NCBI RefSeq assembly: GCF_022919215.1
Contig: NZ_CP095047.1
Location: 73,866 to 137,865, forward strand
Length of the DNA: 64,000 nucleotides
Direction: 5' to 3'
Source: Hymenobacter cellulosilyticus
GTDB lineage: Bacteria > Bacteroidota > Bacteroidia > Cytophagales > Hymenobacteraceae
A program made the translations under genes and the position numbers. The notes beneath the pieces are model-generated. The model searched no databases. It was not told the DNA's origin and saw nothing but the letters and a program-made list of their open reading frames with translations. This document shows positions 56,854-64,000 of the stretch, one piece after another; the stretch's first letter is position 1, and each line of letters starts with the position of its first letter.

Positions 56854-56905
56854 CTTAGTGCCTGTGCTTTAGCACACGCTAGCGCTTAAGGCTCACACCG
56901 CAGTG

Positions 56906-57769
56906 TTAATACGCACTCCAACCCATTCGCTCCATCCAAATGGCCTTGAAAGGCAGTTTGGAATCAGCGTACTCTTGTTCTAAGTCGGCCGTCATCCGGT
57001 TAACCGTCGTCTGGAAAGGACGGGTGCCGTCTTTCATCCCGATAAGCCGGGAAACCGCATCGGCTACCTCCTGGGCATCCATGCCGTACTCGGTTATCTT
57101 CCCTTCCATGATGCCGCCAAACTGCTCCAGAGCCGTTTGCATAGCCGGTCCGTAAGCCGCCAGTACTTCGGGACGGTCCGGCCCAAAGCTGGCGGCTTTG
57201 GCTCCTATTTCCGTCGGAAATGGCCCGGGCAATACGGATACGGTTTCAATGCCGTACCCTTTCACTTCGTGCCGGATGCCTTCCGTGAGCGCTTCCAGCC
57301 CGAACTTGGTCATTTGGTAGGGCACGACAAAGGGGGTAGCCACCACACCAAACCCGCTGGAGATGTTGATAATCAGCCCCGATTTATGCGCTCGCATCGA
57401 CGGCAACACCGCTTGATAGGCGCGGACCACCCCGAAAAGATTGACCTCGAAGAGTTTTTTCATCTGGGCAATCGAGGTCGCCTCTACTATCCCAAACCCG
57501 GTGCTGCCGGCGTTATTGACCAGTACATCCAAATGACCATACTTTTGGATGGTCGACGTGATGGCCTGGGTAACCGACTCGTCGCTGGTGATATCCATCT
57601 CCACCACTTCCACGTTGGGCAGCGCGGCCAGCTCCTGGGCGACCGCGGCGTTTTTGCTCGTGGTGTTGCGCATCGCGGCGATGATGCTATGGCCTTGCTC
57701 AGACAGGGTGAGCACCATCAGCTTGCCAAACCCACTGCTGGTCCCGGTTATTAAAATGTTCTTTGACAT
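56906..57769 (-). CDS. Short-chain dehydrogenase/reductase
   Basis: A 287-aa SDR. The cofactor motif TGTSSGFG is at 8-15 and NNAGSTG near 88. The catalytic segment is VPYQMTKFGLEALTEG (Tyr-x-x-x-Lys), and VLPGPFPTEIG is typical of family members acting on larger carbonyls. Complete. A GTGACATTTGTCAC palindrome lies 104-117 bp upstream (57873-57886) and the Crp regulator gene follows behind it on the same strand, so that regulator is a likely controller. Confidence 0.93.
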   Translation of the reverse strand: MSKNILITGTSSGFGKLMVLTLSEQGHSIIAAMRNTTSKNAAVAQELAALPNVEVVEMDITSDESVTQAITSTIQKYGHLDVLVNNAGSTGFGIVEATSIAQMKKLFEVNLFGVVRAYQAVLPSMRAHKSGLIINISSGFGVVATPFVVPYQMTKFGLEALTEGIRHEVKGYGIETVSVLPGPFPTEIGAKAASFGPDRPEVLAAYGPAMQTALEQFGGIMEGKITEYGMDAQEVADAVSRLIGMKDGTRPFQTTVNRMTADLEQEYADSKLPFKAIWMERMGWSAY

Positions 57770-57872
57770 GTCCTTACGCTGGTTTTGAGTGCGTCAGCTG
57801 TTCGTTCAGTTGACCCTGCAAAATTCAGCGCGCTGCCAGGGGTAGAAAGAGGACATTTGGCGCAAAATAATC

Positions 57873-57886
57873 GTGACATTTGTCAC
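57873..57886. promoter_or_regulatory. Crp-type palindrome upstream of SDR
   Basis: GTGACATTTGTCAC, a perfect 6+2+6 palindrome. A GAATTTTGC -7-like box lies about 55 bp nearer the gene, which places the site near -64. The half-site GTGACAAATG recurs upstream of the SDR at 63185. Confidence 0.55.
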
Positions 57887-57932
57887 AGAAAACGGCTAAG
57901 ATGTCGGCAAGGACGAATCAATAGGGGGTTAT

Positions 57933-58507
57933 CTAAAGCACATCGTGCTTGCGGATACGGCTCAGCGTTTCGCGGGAGACCCCAGGTAGGAGGCGACCAT
58001 GTGCAACGGCACACGATTATGAAAGTCCGGAAATGTCTTGAGAAAGGCATGGTATTTCTCTTCGGCGGTGTAGCTGATGGCTGCATGCAGCCGATTAACC
58101 TGCGCATCGATGGCGCGGCCCATCAACTTGGTCTGCAAGGCATCGAACGCGGGAATTTCTCTGCGAAGCATTTCCCAGTTGTCTTTTGACCACAGCAGCA
58201 GCTGACTATCTTCCAAGGCGTCAATGTTCCCCTTAGAGGGCAGGCCGCTCTGAAAGCTTTCGTAGTCACTAACCCACCAGTTTTCGCCGGTAAAGCGTAA
58301 AATGTGTTCGGTCGCATCATCACCTACGCGGAAAAGACGCAATAACCCACTGACCACGAAACCATGGTATTGGCATATTTGGCCTTCGTGTAGCAAGTAC
58401 TGCCGGCGCTTTAGCTTCTTGTTGACCGTAACAGCGTCAATCTTGTTCAAGTCAGCAGCAGTGAATGAAGCTCTATCGGTCAGGTATTTTACAAAGGTTT
58501 CAACCAT
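57933..58507 (-). pseudogene. Crp/Fnr-family regulator (frameshift at 3' end)
   Basis: About 190 aa restored. The cyclic-nucleotide-like barrel (KRRQYLLHEGQICQYHGFVVSGLLRLFRVGDDATEHILRFTGENWWVSDYESF) is followed by a C-terminal helix-turn-helix, cut by a frame break at the C4 run 57980-57983. One added base yields ASYLGVSRETLSRIRKHDVL and a stop at 57933-57935. It lies 160 bp upstream of the 56906 SDR on the same strand, with the GTGACA palindrome between them. Close in type to the 15134 regulator. Confidence 0.87.
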
Positions 58508-58862
58508 AGCGGGTTAAGAGGTTGACGAAGCGGACGGTACGCACGAAGTAGCGGGGGTGTGGAGCAAGGATGTAAACTAAGCCGTTCCGAACCCAGCCAG
58601 GTAAACATCAACGCATGTGCATGTGTTTGACAATCGACTATTTTAGGAACTCCTTCGCTGCCAAATCATAGCCAGGCGCGTAGCGCGTGTGGTTCTTCGC
58701 CCTTGTTAAGCTGGGCGTGGATGCGCTGGTGCAGGGGCTGGCTTTGCAGGTAGCGCAGGATGAAGCGGGCCCTGATGAGCTGACCGTGGGCCTGCAGCAC
58801 CTAAAACTTTTTGCGCTCTTGGGGGTTGCCACAGCTTTGAATTCTACAAGTCCCCTGCTATC
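58508..58862. other. Divergent region holding a transposase scrap
   Basis: Between the Crp (minus) and AraC (plus) genes. Contains the Tn3-type remnant at 58623-58800. No intact gene. Confidence 0.45.
58623..58800 (-). mobile_element. Remnant of Tn3-family transposase C-terminus
   Basis: The minus frame from 58800 reads AHGQLIRARFILRYLQSQPL, RIHAQLNKGEEPHALRAWL, then a stop (TGA at 58662-58667 region) and FGSEGV. This strongly resembles the C-terminal block of Tn3 TnpA (AxGxLxRxxFILRYL...RRIHxxLNKGExxHALRR). The rest of the transposase is absent. The stop and the lack of flanking sequence mark it as a dead fragment. Confidence 0.6.
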
Positions 58863-59805
58863 ATGACGACCGCCGCGCTCACCACCCTTTACCAGGAGTT
58901 GGCTCCCTGCACAGGCCTCGACTTGAGCACCCTGCTGCCCGGGGGTATTCAGCGCGAAGTCGGTCACTTCAATGTGTTTGATATGGCCGACCTCTGGGAG
59001 ACTACCGGACTGCGGCCCGGCACACCGTACCCCTGCCGCTCGTTCTACAAAATCAGCCTCTTCCGAAGCCACAGCCGCGCCGAATACGCCGACCACAGCA
59101 TCGACATTGCGCCCGATACCCTGGTGTTTTCAACGCCCAAAGTGGCGTTTCAGTGGTGGCCCGCCGAGCCGCAGCAGGGCCAGTTCTGCCTCTACTCCGC
59201 CGAGTTCTTGCTGCCGGTCCTCGGGGCATGACGCCTGACGAACTGCCCTTGTTTCAGGCCGAGGGGTCCCTCGTGTTCCAGCTTACGCCGGCCGAAGCAG
59301 CGCGGGTGTCGGCTATTTTCACCCAGATGCACGAGGACTTGGTTTCCGACTACGCCCACAAGTACGACCTGCTGCGCGCCTACGTGCTGGAGCTGCTGCA
59401 CCTGGGCCAAAAACGACAACCCACGACCGCGCTGCACCCCACCCACTCGGCGGCCGCCCGGCTCGCTTCCCGCTTCGTGGAGCTACTGGAGCGGCAGTTT
59501 CCCCTCAATTCGCCCCAGCAGCGCGTCCAGTTGCGCATGGCCAAGGACTTTGCCGACCAGCTAGCCGTGCACGTCAATCACCTCAACAAAATATTGAAAG
59601 CGCACACGGGCCGTACCACCAGCGACCTGCTCGGGGACGGTTGGCACAGGAGGCCAAGGCGCTCTTGCAACAGTCCGACTGGACGCTGTGGGAAATTGCC
59701 GACAGCCTGGGCTTCGTCGATGTGGCGCACTTCTCGCACTTCTTCCGCCGCTATGCTGCCGTGAGCCCCGGCGCGTTTCGCACGCTGGAAGCCGTAGCGG
59801 ATTGA
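58863..59805 (+). pseudogene. AraC-family regulator (two frameshifts)
   Basis: About 314 aa restored. MTTAALTTLYQELAPCTGLDLSTLLPG begins at 58863. Added Gs at 59223-59226 (VLGG MTPDELP) and 59633-59636 (LLGGRLAQEAKALLQQSDW) join the parts. C-terminal double helix-turn-helix: FADQLAVHVNHLNKILKAHTGRTTSDLL ... TLWEIADSLGFVDVAHFSHFFRRYAAVSPGAFR. Paralogue of 54108-54988. It lies 93 bp before an SDR with a 21-bp-spaced direct repeat between them. Confidence 0.88.
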
Positions 59806-59809
59806 TTTA

Positions 59810-59842
59810 TACAACAAGCGGATTGGCGGGTACAACGCCGCC
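59810..59842 (+). promoter_or_regulatory. AraC-type direct-repeat operator
   Basis: TACAACAAGCGG at 59810 and TACAACGCCGCC at 59831 are repeated exactly 21 bp apart (two helical turns), as is usual for AraC half-sites. The -7 box follows 16 bp later. Confidence 0.5.
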
Positions 59843-59857
59843 AGCAGGGGACTAGAG

Positions 59858-59865
59858 GACCTTTG
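59858..59865 (+). promoter_or_regulatory. -7 box of SDR promoter
   Basis: GACCTTTG within AGGACCTTTGTCGTG, 34 bp before the SDR ATG at 59899. Confidence 0.5.
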
Positions 59866-59898
59866 TCGTGTTGCATTAACACCACAAATACATCCCTC

Positions 59899-60650
59899 AT
59901 GAGTACTTCCAAAATAGCGCTGCTCACCGGTGGCAGCCGGGGCCTGGGCAAAGACATGGCCCTGAAACTGGCCCAGCAGGGCATTGATGTCATCCTGACC
60001 TACCGCAGCCAGCAGGCCGAAGCCGAAAGCGTGGTCGCCGCCATCGAAGCCCTGGGCCGCCGCGCCGTGGCCATCCCGCTGAATGCCGCCGACCTGAGTA
60101 CCTTCCCTGAATTCTTCGCGCAGGTCGCGGCGGTCCTGACCGATACCTTCGGCACCGACCGGTTCGATTTTCTTATCAATAACGCCGGCGCCAGCCTCTT
60201 TACTCCAATTGCCGAGATGACGGAGGCCCAGTTTGACGAGATGCTGAACGTGAATTTCAAGGGCGTATACTTCCTCACCCAACTGGCGCTGCCCTGCTGC
60301 GCGACGGCGGCCGCATCATCAACATTTCCTCGGTGTCCGCGCGCAGTTCCTTCGCGGGCGTGTCGGCCTACGCTGCCATGAAAGGCGCGGTGGAGGTCTT
60401 CACGCGTTACCTGGCGCTGGAGTTGGGTAGCCGGGGCATTGCGGCCAACGTAGTCGCCCCTGGCGCCGTATTTGGGGGCGGCACGATGCCGGATACGCCC
60501 GAGATGCGCGCTTGGGTGGCCCAAGCCACGGCCCTGGGCCGCACGGCCGAGCCCGACGATATCGGCGGCATCGTCGCTTTCCTCTGCACCGATGCGGCCC
60601 GCTGGCTCAATGGCCAGCGCCTAGAGGCAACCGGGGGAATCGTGCTCTAA
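59899..60650 (+). pseudogene. Short-chain dehydrogenase/reductase (one frameshift)
   Basis: About 250 aa restored. MSTSKIALLTGGSRGLGKDMALKLAQQ starts at 59899, with TGGSRGLG as the cofactor motif and INNAGASL near residue 95. One added C at 60292-60294 joins QLALPLLRDGGRIINISSVSARS; the catalytic pair is in YAAMKGAVEVF. The end is RLEATGGIVL. Likely controlled by the AraC gene directly upstream. Confidence 0.9.
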
Positions 60651-60688
60651 ACGGGCTGACGAATTACTTCTTGTGCGTTACACCCTAC

Positions 60689-60735
60689 TCCACAACACGC
60701 CGTTACTGGCTATTATAGTAGCTGCGTGTTGTGGA
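60689..60735 (+). terminator. Hairpin after SDR
   Basis: TCCACAACACGC / GCGTGTTGTGGA with a 23-base loop, 38 bp past the SDR stop and followed by TTTTA. Confidence 0.65.
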
Positions 60736-60753
60736 TTTTAAGGGAGCAAATGG

Positions 60754-60785
60754 GGGTGTTGTTAAACAGATAGGGTAAATCCTCC
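60754..60785 (+). repeat. Inverted repeat, left end of cassette
   Basis: A 32-bp repeat starting GGGTGTTGTTAAACA and ending CCTCC. It matches the reverse complement of 62911-62942 at 30 of 32 positions. Confidence 0.75.
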
Positions 60786-60853
60786 AACCCCGACCACCCA
60801 GGCTTGGTTAACGGCGGCCAAGTGGCAACCAGAACGGAGTAGCTCGTCTTTGG

Positions 60854-61762
60854 TCACGTAAAAGTAGCCCTGAATTCCAACGGCGACAGATTCGTTTTGG
60901 CCTTAAACAGCTTGCTAAAGGACGGCACATGCTCGAACCCCAACTGGTAAGCAATTTCGCTGACAGTCAGGCTGGTCGTTGATAGTTTCTCCTTGGCTTT
61001 GGCGATGAGCCGGGCATGAATGTGCTGCTGGGTATTTTGCCCCGTGACGACGCGCAATAGATTGCTCAAATACTTGGGCGACAAGTGTAGGCTTTCGGCC
61101 ACGTACTGCACGGTGGGCAGTCCCGTTTCTGGCAAATGGTCGTGGTTGAAATGCGCGTGCAGCAGGGTGTCCAGCCGGTCGAGTACCTCGTGGTTGGCCT
61201 TTTCGCGGGTAAGGAACTGACGGTGGTAAAACCGGTCGGCGTAGGACAGCAGGCTTTCCAGGTGCGAGACAATAATCTGCTTGCTGAAGCGGTCCAGGTT
61301 GGCGCTGCACTCCTGCGCCACCGTGGCAATGATGCCCGTTACGGCCGCTTCCTCCTTGGCCGACAGGAACAGGGCCTCCTTGAGCGCGTAATCCCAGAAA
61401 TCGTGCTGCTGGATGGTTTTGGCCAGCGGCGTATTCCACAGAAAATCGGGGTGGAGGTAGACCACCCACCCCGATTTCTCTACGGCCTCGGCCGGGTCGG
61501 CCACCCCGATGCTGAACACCTGGTTGGGTGCCATGAACGACATGATGCCGTCGTTGAAGTCGAACGAATGCTGCCCGTACTGCACCTGGACGTTGCGCAT
61601 GCGTTTGACGGAAATGGCGTAGAAATCCAGGACCGTGCTCGTCGGCTCCTCGCCGGCCCGGTGCGGCACGGCGCCCACGTCCACGACGCTGAGCAGCGGG
61701 TGCTGGGGTGGGGGCAGCTGCGCGAACGCATGAAACGCACTCAGCGTCTGAAAGCGCCTCAT
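60854..61762 (-). CDS. AraC-family transcriptional regulator
   Basis: A 302-aa regulator. The N-terminal sensor domain (HSFDFNDGIMSFMAPNQVFSIG ... GWVVYLHPDFLWNTPL) is followed by a C-terminal double helix-turn-helix (PTVQYVAESLHLSPKYLSNLLRVVTGQNTQQHI and TVSEIAYQLGFEHVPSFSKLFKAKTNLSPLEFR). Complete. Its ATG overlaps the stop of the reductase gene by 4 bp (61759-61762), so the two are translationally coupled. Both lie inside a 2.2-kb inverted-repeat-bounded segment. Confidence 0.94.
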   Translation of the reverse strand: MRRFQTLSAFHAFAQLPPPQHPLLSVVDVGAVPHRAGEEPTSTVLDFYAISVKRMRNVQVQYGQHSFDFNDGIMSFMAPNQVFSIGVADPAEAVEKSGWVVYLHPDFLWNTPLAKTIQQHDFWDYALKEALFLSAKEEAAVTGIIATVAQECSANLDRFSKQIIVSHLESLLSYADRFYHRQFLTREKANHEVLDRLDTLLHAHFNHDHLPETGLPTVQYVAESLHLSPKYLSNLLRVVTGQNTQQHIHARLIAKAKEKLSTTSLTVSEIAYQLGFEHVPSFSKLFKAKTNLSPLEFRATFT

Positions 61763-62732
61763 GCCGGCTCGTCGTCGGGGTGTATTTCCAGCACCAGCTT
61801 GCCCCGCACGCGCAGGGTCTGGCTTTCGCGGTGGGCGTCGGCCGCCTGCGCCAGCGGAAACACCTGGCTCACCAGCACTTTCACGTGGCCCGCATCAATC
61901 AGTTGGGCGATTTCCTGCAACCACTCCTGCCGGGGCTGGTTGGCGGCCAGCTCGCCTTTGGCTTGCTGCTGCGCCAGGGCGGCGAGCACTGCCTCGTCAA
62001 ATGGCGCGTCGACGTTGACCGTGACGAAGATGCCGCCGGCCTTCAGGACCGGGACCACTTTCAGCCGCTCGGCGTTGTCGCGCAGGGGGAGGCTTCCAGC
62101 ACCACGTCCACGTCCTGCACCAACGCCACCACCTCCTGGCTGCGGTAGTCGATTACCTCGTCGGCCCCGAGCTGCTTCACGTAGTCCAGGTTAGCGGCTG
62201 ACGCGGTGCCAATGACGTACGCGCCCTTGGCTTTGGCAAACTGCACGGCAAAGCCCCCTACTCCGCCCGAGGCCCCTTGAACTAAAACGCGCTGGCCAGG
62301 CTGCAGCTTTCCTTGCTCAAAAAGGGCCGTCCACGCCGTTAGGCCAGCCAGGGGCACGCCCGCCGCCGCCATGAAGCTGAGGCTCTTTGGTTTGAGAGCA
62401 AACTGCGTGGCCTTGGACGTGCAGTACTCGGCGTAGCTGCCCGCCCCGGGGAAGTTCGGCTCCCCGTACACGGCGTCGCCGACCTGAAACCCGGTGACCT
62501 CGCTGCCGACCGCTTCCACCACCCCGGCTGCGTCCCAACCAAGGGTCATCGGCAAGGCCAGGTACGGCCGCAGCACATCGTTCCCGCCTTCCCGAATGCC
62601 CCAGTCTACGGGATTGACGCCGCTGGCGTACACTTTGATGAGAATTTCGTCGGCTGCCGGCACGGGCCGCGCCACTTCTTCGAGTTGTAGGACCTCGGGT
62701 CCGCCAAAGGCATGAATTCTGACCGCTTTCAT
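61759..62732 (-). pseudogene. NADP-dependent quinone oxidoreductase-like reductase (one frameshift)
   Basis: About 324 aa restored. MKAVRIHAFGGPEVLQLEEVARP starts at 62732. GWDAAGVVEAVGSEV, AGSYAEYC and the cofactor motif GASGGVGGFAVQFAKAKGAYVIGTAS are of the zinc-less MDR family. One added C at the 62085-62089 run joins VVLEASP to LRDNAERLKVVPVLKAGGIFV. The end is LRVRGKLVLEIHPDDEPA. First gene of a two-gene operon with the AraC regulator, and it has a 21-bp-spaced direct repeat in its promoter. Confidence 0.9.
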
Positions 62733-62761
62733 GTAGACGTTTTTTGGGTTTGTTGACGATA

Positions 62762-62769
62762 CAAAGGTC
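62762..62769 (-). promoter_or_regulatory. -7 box of reductase-araC operon
   Basis: Minus-strand GACCTTTG in AGGACCTTTGTATCG, 30 bp before the ATG at 62732. Confidence 0.5.
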
Positions 62770-62790
62770 CTCCCTGCTTGAAAAGCAGGT

Positions 62791-62823
62791 TTAACCAAAA
62801 TGCCCTTCGTGTTAGTCAAAATG
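62791..62823 (-). promoter_or_regulatory. AraC-type direct-repeat operator
   Basis: On the minus strand CATTTTGACTAA and CATTTTGGTTAA start exactly 21 bp apart, upstream of the -7 box. Expected target of the AraC protein encoded in the same cassette. Confidence 0.55.
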
Positions 62824-62910
62824 ACGCCGCTTATTTATTCCTGCTAGTTGATTTGCCAGTCGCGCACGCGACGCCCCGACCTCCTTACTGGCCAACTGAT
62901 GCGCCTAGTC

Positions 62911-62942
62911 GGAGGTTTTACCCTATTTGTTTAACAACACCC
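62911..62942 (-). repeat. Inverted repeat, right end of cassette
   Basis: Begins GGAGGTTTTACCC and ends AACAACACCC; reverse complement of 60754-60785 with two mismatches. Confidence 0.75.
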
Positions 62943-63047
62943 AAATAGGCATAAACAACTTGATTGCTTAGCGTTTAAATCTGCCCTTTCGGAAGAAGAA
63001 CCCCTAGTAGCCGCACTGGTCGAGCTGGCCATCCGTAGCCGGATTCC

Positions 63048-63083
63048 GTGATAAATGTCCTCGTAATTCGGTGACAAATGCCC
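63048..63083 (+). promoter_or_regulatory. Tandem Crp-like half-sites upstream of SDR
   Basis: GTGATAAATGTCC (63048-63060) and GTGACAAATGCCC (63071-63083), 23 bp apart. They match the half-site of the palindrome at 57873-57886. A GAACTTTG -7 box follows at 63107-63114. Confidence 0.5.
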
Positions 63084-63106
63084 TCACACTGCCCTGCACA
63101 GGGGCA

Positions 63107-63114
63107 GAACTTTG
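63107..63114 (+). promoter_or_regulatory. -7 box of SDR 63185
   Basis: GAACTTTG, about 70 bp before the ATG. The two half-sites fall near -44 and -67 relative to a start site 7 bp after the box. Confidence 0.4.
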
Positions 63115-63184
63115 TGTAAGCAAGCAGCGGAGCAGCGAGTGGTAAGTCGCCACTCCTTTTTTCACCCCCTGCTACCTACAAACA

Positions 63185-63948
63185 ATGTCTAACAGACTCG
63201 CAAACAAAGTAACCGTCATCACGGGCGGCAATAGCGGCATTGGCTTCGGCATTGCCCAGGAATTTCAGCAAGAAGGTGCCAAAGGTGCTATCGTCGGCCG
63301 CAACCAGGAGACGCTGGACCGTTCGGCCGCGCAACTTGGGGACAACTTTATTGGTATCAAAGCCGACGTCACGCAAATCGCCGATTTGGAACGGGTGTTT
63401 AAAACCGTAGCCGACAAGTTTGGGAAGCTTGATTCGCTGGTCGTCAATGCGGGCGGGGCAGTGGAGGCGGGCATCGTTGGCTCGGTGGTTGGTGCTACCG
63501 AAGAACACTTTGAGCAGACAATCGACCTCAACCTGAAAAGCGTCTTTTTTACGGTGCAAAAAGCGCTGCCGTATATGAACGACGGGGCCTCCATCGTACT
63601 GGTTTCGTCGATGGTGGCACACCGGGCGATGCCCGGCCTGACGGTGTATGGGGCCGCCAAGGCGGGGTTGTCTCCTTCGCTCGCTCCTTTTCGCACGACC
63701 TGCTAGAGCGCAAAATTCGCGTCAATGTACTCAGCCCCGGCACTATTGAGACCCCGGTTTTCGATAAGTTCGGGATTCCGGCTGAGGCAATGGCCCAAGC
63801 CAAAAACGATTTTGCGGACCTGATTCCCATCAAGCGCATCGGGCAGCCGAGCGAGATGGGCCGGGTCGCGGTGTTCCTGGCTTCGGAGGATTCTTCCTTT
63901 ATGCTGGGCACCGAAGTGTTGGCTGATGGCGGCGTCATCAACGTCTAA
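63185..63948 (+). pseudogene. Short-chain dehydrogenase/reductase (one frameshift)
   Basis: About 254 aa restored. MSNRLANKVTVITGGNSGIGFGIAQEF starts at 63185; VNAGGAVEAG follows the cofactor part and YGAAKAG is the catalytic segment. One added G at the 63664-63667 run joins VVSFARSFSHDLLERKIRVNVLSPGTIETPVFD, and the end is LGTEVLADGGVINV. Related to the 50217 SDR. The tandem half-sites upstream suggest control by a Crp-type protein. Confidence 0.9.
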
Positions 63949-64000
63949 AACAAGGCGTTTGCCTGGCTAGACACGCGCAGGTCTTTTTAATCGAGTCCGG

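Larger units (their letters stand above)
56485..56905. other. Intergenic region with promoter and hairpin
   Basis: No gene recognised. Contains the -7 box at 56616-56623 and the hairpin at 56800-56853 behind the 56906 SDR. Confidence 0.4.
62733..63184. other. Divergent intergenic region with regulatory sites
   Basis: Contains the reductase promoter and AraC-type repeats (62762-62823), the right inverted repeat (62911-62942), a + frame scrap KSALSEEEPLVAALVELAIR ending at 63051, and the Crp-like half-sites and -7 box of the 63185 SDR. No intact gene. Confidence 0.45.

Noticed and set aside
58638..59096. 152-aa minus ORF
   Set aside because: It is mostly antisense to the AraC gene; only the Tn3-like scrap in a different minus frame (58623-58800) has protein similarity.
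1..64000. CRISPR array
   Set aside because: No set of short direct repeats with regular unique spacers was seen; the only regular repeats are in protein-coding FG-GAP and LWDK units.
1..64000. Ribosomal RNA operon
   Set aside because: No rRNA-like conserved stretches recognised on either strand.

Overview
The window looks like a chromosomal segment of a Hymenobacter-type member of the Bacteroidota (Cytophagales). The coding DNA is mostly GC-rich. Several large secreted proteins end in type IX secretion (T9SS) sorting domains preceded by the LVSFxAxxxxxxxLRWxTAQE...NxRFEVxxS-type module common in that genus. Shine-Dalgarno sequences are rare, and many promoters carry a Bacteroidota -7 box (TAnnTTTG-like, often GGACCTTTG). 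This assignment comes from pattern recognition only.

Layout. 0-12 kb is an accessory or defence island. It holds an AT-rich block (an unknown 313-aa protein, a serine recombinase, and a 969-aa HD-hydrolase/GHKL-ATPase fusion), a broken tyrosine integrase beside a tRNA-3'-end-like sequence, an AbiEi/AbiEii toxin-antitoxin pair with palindromic operators (the toxin carries an extra SpoIIAA/STAS-like tail), and two divergent serine recombinases. 12.5-17.2 kb holds an SDR, a cupin, DUF1772 and DUF4267 membrane proteins, a Crp/Fnr regulator and small membrane proteins. 17.3-20.7 kb is a large FG-GAP-repeat T9SS cargo protein. 21-26 kb has a resolvase, then an operon of a VioB-like ferritin-family protein, a small unknown protein, a LodA-like quinoprotein oxidase and a LodB-like flavoprotein. 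26-40 kb carries further T9SS cargo proteins (one next to a secreted DNA/RNA nuclease), a MazEF pair, an HNH nuclease and small orphan genes. 40.6-47.9 kb is a remnant of a conjugative or mobilisable element (MobC coupling protein, DUF3945 protein, Toprim primase-like protein, ArdC) with no relaxase. 48-64 kb is a dense cluster of NAD(P)/FMN-dependent reductases (SDR, zinc-type quinone oxidoreductase-like, Old Yellow Enzyme), each near a regulator of a different family (AraC, TetR, HxlR, Crp), interleaved with gene remnants. It probably handles quinones or electrophiles.

Two points matter most to a reader. First, about thirty genes or gene parts are interrupted by frameshifts. Every one I traced is repaired by adding one base to a short homopolymer, nearly always G or C, so these are most likely uncorrected sequencing deletions. 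I annotate such genes over their full restored span. Second, the best candidates for something new are the AT-rich HD-GHKL module at 1.2-5.7 kb, the inverted-repeat-bounded regulator+reductase cassette at 60.75-62.94 kb with its own AraC-type operator, the AbiEii-STAS fusion, and the four-gene LodA/LodB operon with a VioB-like ferritin protein.
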